Source: Leucobacter salsicius M1-8 (GTDB lineage: Bacteria > Actinomycetota > Actinomycetes > Actinomycetales > Microbacteriaceae). From it: a stretch of 64,000 bases of DNA. The stretch covers positions 124,001-188,000 of the forward strand of contig NZ_AOCN01000019.1 of NCBI RefSeq assembly GCF_000350525.1, given 5' to 3'. A model generated the notes under the pieces. That model searched no databases. It was not told where the DNA came from and worked only from the letters and a program-made list of their open reading frames with translations. Of this stretch, positions 25,557-34,440 are shown in pieces (the stretch's first letter is position 1; the number at the start of each line of letters is the position of its first letter). The position numbers were made by a program, and so were the translations under genes.

Positions 25557-26921
25557 ATGTCCTCAACAACAGCGCCAGTCCCGGAGCGTACGCACAAACG
25601 CGCGCTTCGCGGCGGCTTTGCTGCCTTGGTCGGCACCTCGATCGAGTGGTACGACTTCTACATCTACGCGACCGCAGCAGCGATCATCTTCCCGCACGTG
25701 TTCTTCCCCGCGGATCTTGATCCGGCACTCGCAACCCTCGCCTCATTTGGCACGTACGCGGTTGCGTTCTTTATGCGTCCGCTCGGCGGAATCATCTTCG
25801 GCCACATGGGCGACAAGCTCGGCCGCAAGCCCGCGCTGACGATCACGCTGATCCTGATGGGCATCGCGACCACCCTCGTGGGCCTGCTGCCCAGCTACGG
25901 CACGATCGGCATGTGGGCTCCGGTCCTGCTCATTCTCTGCCGCATGGTGCAGGGTCTCGCCGTGGGTGGCGAGTGGGGTGGCGCAAGCCTCATGGCCGTT
26001 GAGAGCGCTCCCGCGAAGTGGAAGAACTTCTACGGTGGCTTCACCCAGGTCGGCAACCCGCTGGGTGCCCTCATGGCGACCGGCGCGTTCCTGATCCTCG
26101 GTTCGTTCGGCACCGAGTTCATGCTCGACTGGGGCTGGCGCCTGCCGTTCCTGTTCAGCATCGTGCTGATCGGTGTGGGTTTCTGGGTTCGCTTCAAGGT
26201 CGAGGAGACCCCGGTCTTCGAGGCCAAGGTCGAGGGCCAGGAACAGTCCAGCCCCCTCCTCTTCTCGCTCAAGAACAACTGGTTCCCCATTCTCATGGGC
26301 TTCCTGATCATCGCGATGTCGTCGGGCGGCTACGTGCTCGCGACCACGTTCGTGCAGAACTACGCGGACACCCCTGAGATCGGTCTCGACCCGATGATCC
26401 TGCTCGGCGCCATGACCGTCGCCTCACTGGTCGAGATGATCGTCACCCTGCCCATCGCGGCCCTCGGTGACAAGATCGGCTCCAAGATGGTCATGTACCT
26501 CGGCATCATCCCGTCCTTCCTCGTCATGATTCCGCTCGTGATGTCGATCCAGGCCAAGAACGTCGCCCTGATCTGGGTCTTCGTGATCCTGATCCGCGTG
26601 ACCCTCAGCGGCGCATGGGCTCCGCTGTCCACGCTCATGGCGCAGATGTTCCGCCCGCAGGGCCGCTACACCTCGATGTCGCTGTCGTACGGTGTCGGCG
26701 CTGCAGTCTGGGGCGGCCTCTCGCCCGTCATCGCTTCGACGCTGCTCGTCGTCACCGGCGGCAACTTCTGGTCGGTCGTTGCGTTCTTCGGCGTGCTCAC
26801 TGTGGCGGCCTTCATCGGCGTCAAGTTCGCGCCGCAGCACTCTGACATGGCACCCGTCACCAAATCTTTCAAGGCCCGCCTTGACACCACCCACATTGAT
26901 ACCAACGGAGGAACCAAGTAA
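25557..26921 (+). CDS. MHS-family MFS transporter (metabolite:H+ symporter)
   Basis: A 454-residue transporter with 12 predicted membrane segments. The features seen are T-S-I-E-W-Y-D-F-Y (helix 1), G-H-M-G-D-K-L-G-R-K (between helices 2 and 3), G-G-E-W-G-G-A-S near residue 142 and a complete C-terminal helix, unlike the frameshifted paralogue at 13949. GAAGGAG lies 6 bases before the ATG. Its stop TAA shares its last base with the ATG of the next gene (26921), so it is coupled to amidohydrolase 3. It probably imports the substrate of the downstream enzymes. Confidence 0.9.
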   Translation: MSSTTAPVPERTHKRALRGGFAALVGTSIEWYDFYIYATAAAIIFPHVFFPADLDPALATLASFGTYAVAFFMRPLGGIIFGHMGDKLGRKPALTITLILMGIATTLVGLLPSYGTIGMWAPVLLILCRMVQGLAVGGEWGGASLMAVESAPAKWKNFYGGFTQVGNPLGALMATGAFLILGSFGTEFMLDWGWRLPFLFSIVLIGVGFWVRFKVEETPVFEAKVEGQEQSSPLLFSLKNNWFPILMGFLIIAMSSGGYVLATTFVQNYADTPEIGLDPMILLGAMTVASLVEMIVTLPIAALGDKIGSKMVMYLGIIPSFLVMIPLVMSIQAKNVALIWVFVILIRVTLSGAWAPLSTLMAQMFRPQGRYTSMSLSYGVGAAVWGGLSPVIASTLLVVTGGNFWSVVAFFGVLTVAAFIGVKFAPQHSDMAPVTKSFKARLDTTHIDTNGGTK

Positions 26922-28594
26922 TGCGCACGCTCGCAACCTACGACGCACGCGACTCGCAGCCCACGATCGTCACCGCGGCACAGATCCTCACGGTCGATGC
27001 CGAGAACCCGACGGCCGAGGCGATGTTCACCGCTGGCGGCAAGATCCTCGCAATCGGCACGCTCGCCGACGTTGAAGCAGCCGCGGCAGCCGCTGGTGTG
27101 GAGCCGGTGCGTGCCGACTACCCCGGCGCCACGATTGTGCCCGGGTTTATCGATGCGCACGCTCACCCCCTCATGTACGGGCAGCTGCTCACCTGGGTTG
27201 ACGTCAACCCGGCCCACGCGGCTTCTATCCCCGAGATCGTGGAGCTCATGCGCGAGGGCGCCAAGAAGCTGCCCGCGGGCGTGCCCGTGCGTGGCTATGG
27301 CTACGAGCAGCGCAACCTCGAAGAGCGCCGCCACCCCACCCGGTTCGAGCTCGACGAGATCGCGAACGACCGCGAGGTGTACATCATGAACGCGTCGGGT
27401 CACGGCGGCGTCGTGAACACCTTCACGCTCGACAAGTACGGCATCACGAAGGACACCCCCAACCCCGAGGGTGGCGAGTTCTTCCGCGACGCCGAAGGCG
27501 AGCTCACGGGCGAGCTGTCTGACGCGGCGTGCAACGTGCTCACCGGCTTGCACGGTGTGAAGATCGGCCACCACGGCCCCAACTTCCACCTCGGTGACGA
27601 GCCCGCCGAGCACCAGCGCCAGCTCGACCTCGTGCAGCGCGAGTTCCTCGCCGGCGGCGTCACCGCAATCGGCGACGCCCAGGTGTCACAGCGCGAGATG
27701 GCGGCTTACCTGGAGATGGCGAACCGCGGAGCGCTCAACATGCGTGTCTCGGCCTACTTCCTGTCGCACCTGCTCGACCAGGTCATCGACCTCGGCATCA
27801 CGGGCCCGTTCGGCAACGCGTTCCTCTCGGCAGCTGGCATCAAGCTGTACGCCGACGGCACGCTGGGTGGCTGGACCGCCTACTTCCCCGAGGGCTACGC
27901 CGAGGATCCCTGCCGCAAGGGTCAGCTGTACCACGAGCCTGCCGAATACACCGAGCTCGTGCGCAAGGCTCACGCTGCTGGGCTGCAGACCGCGACCCAC
28001 GCACAGTCGCCCGTCGCCATCAAGATGGTCGTCGATGCGATTGAAGCGGCGCTCGAGGAACGCCCCGATGCAGACGCACGCCACCGCATCGAGCACTGTG
28101 GCCTTCCCGCAGCAGAAGAGATCACGCGCATGGCCAAGCTCGGCATCCGCCCGGTCAACCAGACGCAGCACTACTACAACTGGGGTGAGGGCGTCGAGCA
28201 GGCGATCGGCACCCCCGGTGAGCGATTCAACCCGCTCGGCGAGTTCCTCGAGGCTGGCGTGGCCGTCACGATTTCGTCTGACGCCCCCGTCGCGGAGCCC
28301 CGCCCGCTCGAGGCGATCCAGGCCGCGGTCACCCGCGTCACTCGCCGCGGGCACAAGCTCGGCCCCGACTCGCTGCGCATTAGCGCAGCGGAGGCCCTCA
28401 AGGGGCACACCCTTGAGGGTGCCGTATCGATCGGCCGTGAGAACGAGCTCGGCTCGCTCGAGGCTGGTAAGCGCGCCGACTTCGTCGTGCTCGCGGGCAA
28501 TCCGCTTGAGATCGACGGCGCAGAAATTTCGCAGATCCCGGTCCTCGAGACCTGGGTTGACGGCACGAAGCGGTTCGCCGCTGAAGGAGCGTAG
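26921..28594 (+). CDS. YtcJ-like metal-dependent amidohydrolase 3
   Basis: A 557-residue paralogue of the enzymes at 15427 and 17051. Metal motifs are I-D-A-H-A-H-P (about residue 75), H-A-Q-S-P (about 361), H-R-I-E-H-C-G (about 390) and S-S-D-A-P-V (about 452). It follows the transporter with a 1-base overlap and precedes the ThDP enzyme by 3 bases. The arrangement suggests import, amide or C-N bond hydrolysis, then modification of a carboxylate or keto-acid product. Confidence 0.87.
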   Translation: MRTLATYDARDSQPTIVTAAQILTVDAENPTAEAMFTAGGKILAIGTLADVEAAAAAAGVEPVRADYPGATIVPGFIDAHAHPLMYGQLLTWVDVNPAHAASIPEIVELMREGAKKLPAGVPVRGYGYEQRNLEERRHPTRFELDEIANDREVYIMNASGHGGVVNTFTLDKYGITKDTPNPEGGEFFRDAEGELTGELSDAACNVLTGLHGVKIGHHGPNFHLGDEPAEHQRQLDLVQREFLAGGVTAIGDAQVSQREMAAYLEMANRGALNMRVSAYFLSHLLDQVIDLGITGPFGNAFLSAAGIKLYADGTLGGWTAYFPEGYAEDPCRKGQLYHEPAEYTELVRKAHAAGLQTATHAQSPVAIKMVVDAIEAALEERPDADARHRIEHCGLPAAEEITRMAKLGIRPVNQTQHYYNWGEGVEQAIGTPGERFNPLGEFLEAGVAVTISSDAPVAEPRPLEAIQAAVTRVTRRGHKLGPDSLRISAAEALKGHTLEGAVSIGRENELGSLEAGKRADFVVLAGNPLEIDGAEISQIPVLETWVDGTKRFAAEGA

Positions 28595-28597
28595 GTC

Positions 28598-30250
28598 ATG
28601 ACGCAGATCACCGAAAGCATAAAGAAGGTCACCACCGGTTGGCTCGTGATGGAGACCATCGCGGGGTACGGAGTGGACGCCATCTTCGGCATCCCCGGCA
28701 CGCACAATCTCGAGTTCTACCGGCCGCTGTCGGCGCTCGGCATTCGCCCCGTGACCACGCGCCACGAGCAGGGCGCGGGCTACGGCTCCGACGGTTGGTC
28801 ATTGCAGACGGGTAAGCCCGGCGTCGTGATCACGACGAGCGGCCCCGGCCTGCTCAACGCGCTCTCGGCCGCGGGTACTTCGTACTGCGAGTCGCGCCCG
28901 ATGATCATTCTGGCTCCCGGCCCCGCCCGCGGCGCCGAGTTCGCCGACAAGGGCACGCTGCACGAGACGAAGGACCAGCTCGCTGCCGCGGCTGCCATCG
29001 TCGAGTGGGGCCGCCGGGTGCAGACCGCTGAAGAGGCGGTGCAGGCCGTGCACGACGCGTTTGAGCTGTTCGCGACCACGCGCCCCCGCCCGGTCTACAT
29101 CGAAGTGCCGCTCGACCTCCTCGAAGAGGAGGCCGACATTGCGGCCGAGGTGATCGCCCCGCGCGAGTTTGCCGCGATCGCTGCGCCGGATCAGGCGCTC
29201 GTCGCCGAGGCCGCCAAGCTGCTCGCTAGCGCCAAGGATCCCGTCATCCTCGCGGGTGGCGGCTCACGCCAGGCAGCTGCCGAGCTGCGTGCGGTTGCTG
29301 AACGCCTGCAGGCGCCCGTCGTGTCGACGCTCAACGCGAAGGGTGTGCTTGACGAGCGTCATCCGCTCGCCATCGGCTCGGCACTGCGCCTGGCCGCGGC
29401 CCGCGAGCGCGCACAGAACGCTGACGTGCTGCTCGTTGTCGGCTCGAAGCTGGGCGAGGCCGAGCTGTGGGTTGAGGCGCTCGAGGCGCGGGGCACTGTG
29501 ATCCGGATCGACCTGCTCGAGACTCAGCTGGGCAAGAACCAGCGTGCGGACGTGGGCATTGTGGGCGAGGCTCGGGCGACGCTCGCCGCGATCGATGCCG
29601 AGCTCGCCGCAAGCGAGCTGGCTCCCCGCGACGCGACGGCTGCGGCCGCAAGCGTCGAGGCGACCCGCGCCGCCGTGCGCGCAGAGTCGTTCGAGCTGTC
29701 GGCCACGAACACCTTGCTGGCCGAGGCCATCGCTGCCGCGCTGCCCGAGAACGCGATCGTCTCGACCGATTCGTCGCAGATCGCGTACTGGGGTCTGCTC
29801 AACACGCTGCGCGTTTCGACGCCCAACTCGACGCCCTACATGGCGACGTACGCGACCCTGGGTTACGGTCTGCCCTCGGCCCTCGGTGCGCGTATTGCCG
29901 CTCCGGATCGCCCCGCGTTCACCGTGACCGGAGACGGTGCGCTGATGTTCTCGATGAACGAGTTCATCACCGTCATCGAGCAGAAGCTCGACGTCACTGT
30001 GATCGTGGTGGACAACGGTGGTTACGCCGAGATCAAGCAGAACGAGCTTGACGCCGAGATCGCGCCCGTGGGCGTCGACCTCGTGCAGCCCGATTGGGCC
30101 GCGGTCGCGACCGCGTTCGGCGGTAACGGCCAGCGTGCGGCGAATACGGCCGAGCTGGCTGCCGCGGTCACCGCCGCGGTTGCCGGTGGTGGCCTGCAGT
30201 TGATCCACATCGACCAGGCAACGTTCGACGCATCGGAGGCCGCCGCATGA
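28598..30250 (+). CDS. ThDP-dependent enzyme of the acetolactate synthase/decarboxylase type
   Basis: A 550-residue ThDP enzyme with the three-domain order. The N-terminal pyrimidine-binding domain carries R-H-E-Q-G-A-G (catalytic Glu about residue 53). The central domain spans about 190-330. The C-terminal pyrophosphate-binding domain carries G-D-G-A-L-M-F-S-M-N-E-F and then V-V-D-N-G-G-Y (about 445-475). These motifs are intact. Relatives include oxalyl-CoA decarboxylase, benzoylformate decarboxylase, IolD-like and acetolactate-type enzymes, so the exact reaction is uncertain. It is coupled to the next gene by a 4-bp overlap. Confidence 0.88.
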   Translation: MTQITESIKKVTTGWLVMETIAGYGVDAIFGIPGTHNLEFYRPLSALGIRPVTTRHEQGAGYGSDGWSLQTGKPGVVITTSGPGLLNALSAAGTSYCESRPMIILAPGPARGAEFADKGTLHETKDQLAAAAAIVEWGRRVQTAEEAVQAVHDAFELFATTRPRPVYIEVPLDLLEEEADIAAEVIAPREFAAIAAPDQALVAEAAKLLASAKDPVILAGGGSRQAAAELRAVAERLQAPVVSTLNAKGVLDERHPLAIGSALRLAAARERAQNADVLLVVGSKLGEAELWVEALEARGTVIRIDLLETQLGKNQRADVGIVGEARATLAAIDAELAASELAPRDATAAAASVEATRAAVRAESFELSATNTLLAEAIAAALPENAIVSTDSSQIAYWGLLNTLRVSTPNSTPYMATYATLGYGLPSALGARIAAPDRPAFTVTGDGALMFSMNEFITVIEQKLDVTVIVVDNGGYAEIKQNELDAEIAPVGVDLVQPDWAAVATAFGGNGQRAANTAELAAAVTAAVAGGGLQLIHIDQATFDASEAAA

Positions 30251-31233
30251 GCGCCGTGAAGCCGCTCGCGGTGTACACCGACGCCGACGACACCGACATC
30301 ACGCCGGGCGTTGCCCTACTCGAGGCCGCCGGCTTCGAGGTGCGGGTGCTGAACACGCGCGATGCGCAGGAGATTATTGCTGGCGCGCAGGGTGCGACCG
30401 TGCTCCTGCCGGGGTACGCCTCGGTCACCCGCGAGATCATCGAGGCACTGCCCGAGCTCAAGATCATCGCGCTGATGTCGATGGGCTTTGACTACGTCGA
30501 CATCGATGCCGCCACCGAGCACGGTGTGTGGGTAACCAATGTGCCGGGGGCCGCGACTGAAGAGGTCGCCACCCACGCGCTCGCGCTCACGCTCCACGCC
30601 GTGCGCCAGCTCGACTTCTACCTGGAGTCGGCCAAGCCTGCGACCTGGAACGATCGCGCCCCCGTGGCACCACCGCGCATGAGCGAACTGACGCTCGGCG
30701 TCGTTGGGCTCGGCAAGATCGGCCGCGAGTTCATTCGCCTCGCCGGTCCCTTGTTCGGTCGCATCCTCGGCTATGATCCGATGCTCCCCGACACCCCTGA
30801 GGTGCAGGCTGACCTCGCTGCGGCCGGCGTGACCCGGGCGACGCTTGAGGAGGTGCAGGCGCAGGCCAACGTGCTGACGCTACACCTGCCGCTGTTCCCC
30901 GCGACCGCCAACATGGTCAACGCTGAGTTCATCGCGGGCATGCCTGCGGGCTCGGTCATCGTGAACGTGTCGCGCGGCGGCCTCATCGATAGCGCGGCCC
31001 TCGCGGCTGCGCTCGACTCGGGCCACCTCTCGGCGGCTGCGCTCGACGTGCTGGAGGAGGAGCCGCCCTCGGCCTCCCATCCGCTCGTGGGACGCAAGGA
31101 TGTCGTGCTCACCCCGCACATCGCGTACTTCTCGGCGCGCACCGAGATCGAGTACGTGCGCATCCAAGCACAGAACGCCGCTTCGCTGGTGACGTCGGGT
31201 GCGCCCGATTCGCCGGTGAACAAGCTGGCGTAG
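30247..31233 (+). CDS. D-2-hydroxyacid dehydrogenase (NAD(P)-dependent)
   Basis: A 328-residue dehydrogenase that interconverts 2-hydroxy and 2-oxo acids. The Rossmann motif V-V-G-L-G-K-I-G sits at about residue 152, and N-V-S-R-G-G-L-I-D at about 238 precedes the A-L-D-V-L-E-E-E-P segment. The catalytic His lies in L-T-P-H-I-A-Y-F (about 288). It starts inside the stop of the ThDP gene (ATGA), so the two are translated together. It could reduce or oxidise the product of the ThDP enzyme. Confidence 0.88.
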   Translation: MSAVKPLAVYTDADDTDITPGVALLEAAGFEVRVLNTRDAQEIIAGAQGATVLLPGYASVTREIIEALPELKIIALMSMGFDYVDIDAATEHGVWVTNVPGAATEEVATHALALTLHAVRQLDFYLESAKPATWNDRAPVAPPRMSELTLGVVGLGKIGREFIRLAGPLFGRILGYDPMLPDTPEVQADLAAAGVTRATLEEVQAQANVLTLHLPLFPATANMVNAEFIAGMPAGSVIVNVSRGGLIDSAALAAALDSGHLSAAALDVLEEEPPSASHPLVGRKDVVLTPHIAYFSARTEIEYVRIQAQNAASLVTSGAPDSPVNKLA

Positions 31234-31264
31234 CGCTCGCTGCCCGCAGCAACACTTGGTACCC

Positions 31265-31310
31265 AAAGGCCTCCCGCCTCGGTCGCTCTGACTGAGGCGG
31301 GAGGCCTTTT
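31265..31310. terminator. Bidirectional rho-independent terminator
   Basis: A stem of 16 bp (31265-31280 with 31294-31309) with A-rich and T-rich ends flanks a 13-nt loop. It lies between the stops of the convergent dehydrogenase and aminotransferase genes, so it can serve both. Confidence 0.85.
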
Positions 31311-31401
31311 GCGTGGGACTGGGTTCGACGGGAGGCCCATCATCACACCAGCGCGCCGCTGGGTGGCCCCGATCAGAGGCCCTGTGCGCCCCGCTGAGCG
31401 G

Positions 31402-32616
31402 CTAACGCGAGGAAAGTCGGGCTGTGGCCCGGCCAAGCCGAACGAGACCCTCACGGATCCGATCCGGTGCTTCGAGCGAGAATGAGAATCGCAGGTTCCG
31501 AGCGCCGCTACCATCGGCGAAGAAACCTGACCCCGGAATAAACACGACACCCTCCTCGACGGCGAGGTCGAAGAGCTCGTCGGCGCTCACCCCGTCGGGC
31601 AGCGTCGCCCAGACGAAGAAGCCGCCGCTCGGGCCCGTCCAGGTGCTGCCCGCGGGCAGAGCTGCGGGCAGCGCCCGCAGCAGCGCATCAGCTCGCTCAC
31701 GGTAGCGGTCGATGGTCTTGCTGAGGGTTGCCCGCCAGTCGAAGTCGCGCAAGTAGGCGAGCGCGAGATGCTGGCTCAACATCGATGCATGAATGACGGC
31801 GGATTCGGACAACAGCTGCAGTCGCTCGCGCACCGCAGCCGGCGCGGTGAGCCAGCCGATGCGAATGCCGGGGGAGAAGATCTTGCTCATCGACCCGAGG
31901 TAGATGACCGAATCATCAAAGGACCTGATAGCGGGGATATGTTCGCCCTCGAACCGGACGAGCCCGTATGGGTCGTCTTCGATGACAGTGATGCCCGCGT
32001 CGCGGCAGATCTGCGCGATGATCGGGCGGCGCTCAGCAGACAGTGTGATACCGGAGGGGTTGTTAAAATTTGGAATCGTGTAGAGCGCTTTGACGATGCG
32101 ACCGGCAGCGCGCAGTTCGGTGATGCGGCGTTCGAGCTCTGCAGGGATGAGGCCGTCCTCGTCACACATGACATGCTCCACTGCGACCTCGAGCCCCATG
32201 AACGTGCTGATGGCGCCCACGTAGGTGGGAGCCTCGGCAAGAATGACGTCACCCGGGTCGCACAGCATCGCCGTAACGAGCTCGATACCCAATTGGGACC
32301 CCGCGGTGATGAGGATGTCCTCGGGGCCTGAGGCGACTCCTGCGGTGCTCATGAGTTGCGCGAGCTCCTCTCGCAGCGGGAGGATGCCGGATCCGGCGCC
32401 GTACTGCAACACCTCAGCGCCCTGCGCACTGATGAGCCGTGACGCGGCCTGCCCCAGCTCGTTGAGCGGGAGCGCTGTGAGATCGGGGTTGCCGCCCGCA
32501 AGGGAGATGATGCCGGGCTCCATCGACACGTCCCATACCGACCGCACAGGGGAGGGGCGAAAGAAGCGCTCACGTCGGGCAAAGTGAGGCAGGGGTGTGG
32601 GGAAGTTCGAAGTCAT
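31402..32616 (-). CDS. PLP-dependent class I/II aminotransferase (MocR/2-aminoadipate type)
   Basis: A 404-residue fold-type I aminotransferase. The Schiff-base Lys is in Y-L-G-S-M-S-K-I-F-S-P-G (about residue 247), and the N-terminus has G-G-N-P-D-L-T. It has no HTH, so it belongs with the 2-aminoadipate/KAT-like enzymes rather than full MocR regulators. It faces the ThDP/dehydrogenase operon across a terminator and could supply keto acids for it, but this is a guess. Confidence 0.85.
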   Translation of the reverse strand: MTSNFPTPLPHFARRERFFRPSPVRSVWDVSMEPGIISLAGGNPDLTALPLNELGQAASRLISAQGAEVLQYGAGSGILPLREELAQLMSTAGVASGPEDILITAGSQLGIELVTAMLCDPGDVILAEAPTYVGAISTFMGLEVAVEHVMCDEDGLIPAELERRITELRAAGRIVKALYTIPNFNNPSGITLSAERRPIIAQICRDAGITVIEDDPYGLVRFEGEHIPAIRSFDDSVIYLGSMSKIFSPGIRIGWLTAPAAVRERLQLLSESAVIHASMLSQHLALAYLRDFDWRATLSKTIDRYRERADALLRALPAALPAGSTWTGPSGGFFVWATLPDGVSADELFDLAVEEGVVFIPGSGFFADGSGARNLRFSFSLEAPDRIREGLVRLGRATARLSSR

Positions 32617-32792
32617 GGGCTCTTGTCATCTCGATCGGTCTGCCGGCCCAGTCCAGTGGCGACCGGGCATGCTCCCATGCTGACACAGAAAGCAAACAAC
32701 TCAACCGTGCGGCATTCGGAGGAGAAGAACGGCGGAATCTCGCGAAATTTGGGTTGCGACATGCCCGGGAGTCAACATTTTGGGGCCTCGAT

Positions 32793-32822
32793 TTGCCGAG
32801 GTGCGATCTGGTCGCGTAAAGT
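32793..32822 (+). promoter_or_regulatory. Possible sigma-70 promoter for the tRNA cluster
   Basis: TTGCCG (32793-32798) and TAAAGT (32817-32822) are 18 bases apart, about 40 bases before the first tRNA. Both hexamers are near-consensus but in a GC-rich background this is only suggestive. Confidence 0.35.
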
Positions 32823-32860
32823 CATATCTTGTTAGCGAGGAAGTCAAACGAAATCGCTTC

Positions 32861-32933
32861 GGCCCCATCGTTTAGTGGCCTAGGACACCGCCCTTTCACG
32901 GCGGCAGCACGGGTTCGAATCCCGTTGGGGTCA
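32861..32933 (+). tRNA. tRNA-Glu (anticodon TTC)
   Basis: A 73-nt cloverleaf with acceptor GGCCCCA pairing TGGGGTC, an anticodon stem CCGCC/GGCGG around a loop containing TTC, a T stem ACGGG/CCCGT and discriminator A. CCA is not encoded. Confidence 0.95.
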
Positions 32934-32968
32934 CTGATGAACTTGCTAACACACAATTTAATACGTAA

Positions 32969-33045
32969 GGCCCTGTAGCGCAGTTGGTTAGCGCGCCGCC
33001 CTGTCACGGCGGAGGTCGCGGGTTCAAGTCCCGTCAGGGTCGCCA
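32969..33045 (+). tRNA. tRNA-Asp (anticodon GTC)
   Basis: The acceptor GGCCCTG pairs with CAGGGTC, the anticodon stem CCGCC/GGCGG holds GTC, the discriminator is G, and CCA is encoded at 33043-33045. Confidence 0.95.
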
Positions 33046-33052
33046 GATGAAG

Positions 33053-33073
33053 AGCCCTTCTAACGGAAGGGCT
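33053..33073 (+). terminator. Hairpin between tRNA-Asp and tRNA-Phe
   Basis: The 8-bp stem 33053-33060 / 33066-33073 closes on a 5-nt loop and is followed by TCTTCGTCTC. It is a weak terminator or a processing structure between the tRNA genes. Confidence 0.55.
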
Positions 33074-33111
33074 TCTTCGTCTCAGGTGACATGTTCTTGA
33101 ATGAGTCGCCT

Positions 33112-33184
33112 GGCTCTGTAGCTCAGTTGGTAGAGCGTTCGACTGAAAATCGAAAGGTCACCGGATCGATGCCGGTCGGAGCCA
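33112..33184 (+). tRNA. tRNA-Phe (anticodon GAA), insertion site of the island
   Basis: The cloverleaf has acceptor GGCTCTG with CGGAGCC, an anticodon stem TTCGA/TCGAA around CTGAAAA (GAA), a T stem and discriminator A. CCA is not encoded. Partial copies of this locus occur at 33295, 39638 and 41512, marking it as an integration target. Confidence 0.95.
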
Positions 33185-33208
33185 CGTAGCGGAGATTACA
33201 CCGCTACT

Positions 33209-33249
33209 GAACCCCCGTGTAGCTTCTACATCACGGGGGTTCTTTTATT
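33209..33249 (+). terminator. Rho-independent terminator after tRNA-Phe
   Basis: The 11-bp stem 33209-33219 / 33232-33242 is followed by TTTTATTT. An 18-nt part (33230-33247) is repeated at 41512-41529. Confidence 0.85.
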
Positions 33250-33294
33250 TGTGTGACCAGGTGTTTTGCTTTCTGGTGCTGAATGATCGAGGAT

Positions 33295-33318
33295 CGTTCG
33301 ATGCAAAATCGAAAGGTC
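33295..33318 (+). repeat. Partial copy of the tRNA-Phe anticodon arm
   Basis: It matches 33136-33159 of tRNA-Phe at 21 of 24 positions, including 14 identical bases through the 3' half of the anticodon arm. It lies between the tRNA terminator and the integrase 3' end, where an attachment site is expected. Confidence 0.65.
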
Positions 33319-33363
33319 GCTCTCAAATCTTTCAGTCGAGCACCCCGCATAAACCCCGCACAT

Positions 33364-33759
33364 TCAAAATAAGCCGTTGGGACCTTTCTGCATGGTCTCG
33401 GCGGCTTTCTTGCTTCCCGTCTGCTTCGCCATGTAGATGTCCTGCGTGATTGACGGGTTCGCCTGGCACAGGTACTCCGCGATGTCGCGAGCTGAAAGGC
33501 CGGCGGCATCGAGCATCGTTGCGACCGTTTTGCGGAAGCTGTGTGTGGACAGCTCGGGGTAGCCGAGTGCATCGCGGCGGTCGCGGATCTCACGTTGTGT
33601 GTTTGACGGATCTCGAAGCTTCATGAGGGGCGTCGGGAAAAGCAAGGTGCTCTGTCCCTCAATTCTTACTTGGCGGTGCTTCAGGAGTTCGATTGTGGCC
33701 ACTGGTAGCGGAGTTGTGCGTGCCAAGTCCGCTGTATTGGGGAAGAGCTGCGTGGTCAT
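33364..33759 (-). pseudogene. Tyrosine integrase, C-terminal remnant
   Basis: An open frame of 131 residues reads as the catalytic C-terminal end of a tyrosine recombinase: S-T-H-S-F-R-K-T-V-A-T (the HxxR box), G-L-S-A-R-D-I-A-E-Y-L-C-Q-A-N-P, and T-Q-D-I-Y-M-A-K with the nucleophile Tyr near residue 110. The R-containing first box and all upstream domains are missing. In the same frame upstream a TAG precedes the first Met, and the upstream DNA does not continue the gene. The 3' end lies next to the tRNA-derived repeat, the usual position for an integrase of a tRNA-targeting island. It is unlikely to be active. Confidence 0.8.
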
Positions 33760-34440
33760 GCCATTTTTTGGGAGGCGATTCGCGATTGAATTTGTTGTCT
33801 AGAACACGAACTCGATCAGCTCGACCGTGTCTCTCTCCTTCAGGCGCGAGTCATTCTGCACCTAGGCAGTTCCTTGTGTACGACGGGACAGTGCCCATCC
33901 CTTAGATACGGGACTGGCCCTCGTAGACGTTGCGAACCATACCTACAGTTGCAGCGATTGAAAACACTGACACGCAGCACGGAAAACCGTGCAATCTGGC
34001 CGAGGAGGCCAATTCCATTCCAGGAGAGTTCACCAACACGCGCTTACCCGGTTTCAGCTGCGAGGCTCAATGGGTCGAGCGGATGAGGCAGCTGGTAACG
34101 CGGCGATGGCGAGTTTCGTCTCGCTGCTGTAGAAGAACGCGATCAACCGCAAAGTGTGGACTGCGAGGCAAGAGTCATGGCTCGAGATCGTTGTTGGATC
34201 GAAGGCAAGCACCACCGGGAATGACGCCGCGTGGATTATAGAAGCTAATTCAGGTCGAGTTTGAATCGGTTAATCCACGCAGCGCCGCACTCGCGGCGTG
34301 ATGATAGGCCCGAGTCAATCAACGCTCAGCATATCCTTCGACTGCAGAGCGCTGATGCCCTAAAGGTTGGGGAGACTTCTACAGATGAAGTCCGAAATAT
34401 CGGTGAGAACACTTAGACTGAGGGAAGCTTTCGTTGCGCC
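33760..34440. other. Gene-poor stretch in the island
   Basis: No convincing gene was found. The open frames here are short and do not have a consistent codon pattern. A reading of about 43 residues ending at 34262 looks protein-like (I-N-R-K-V-W, then W-L-E-I-V-V-G-S-K) but is preceded by a stop and could be a gene remnant. The 10-bp inverted repeat 34229-34238 / 34271-34280 lies around its end. Confidence 0.5.
34229..34280. repeat. Inverted repeat, 10-bp arms
   Basis: GCGTGGATTA (34229-34238) and its exact reverse complement (34271-34280) are 32 bases apart. It could be a terminator stem or a recombination or regulatory site in the region before the PRTase-like gene. Confidence 0.45.

Noticed and set aside
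33930-34262. Possible gene before the PRTase-like gene
   Set aside because: No start, ribosome site or consistent codon use; the protein-like part is short and preceded by stops, so it is kept only as a remnant note.
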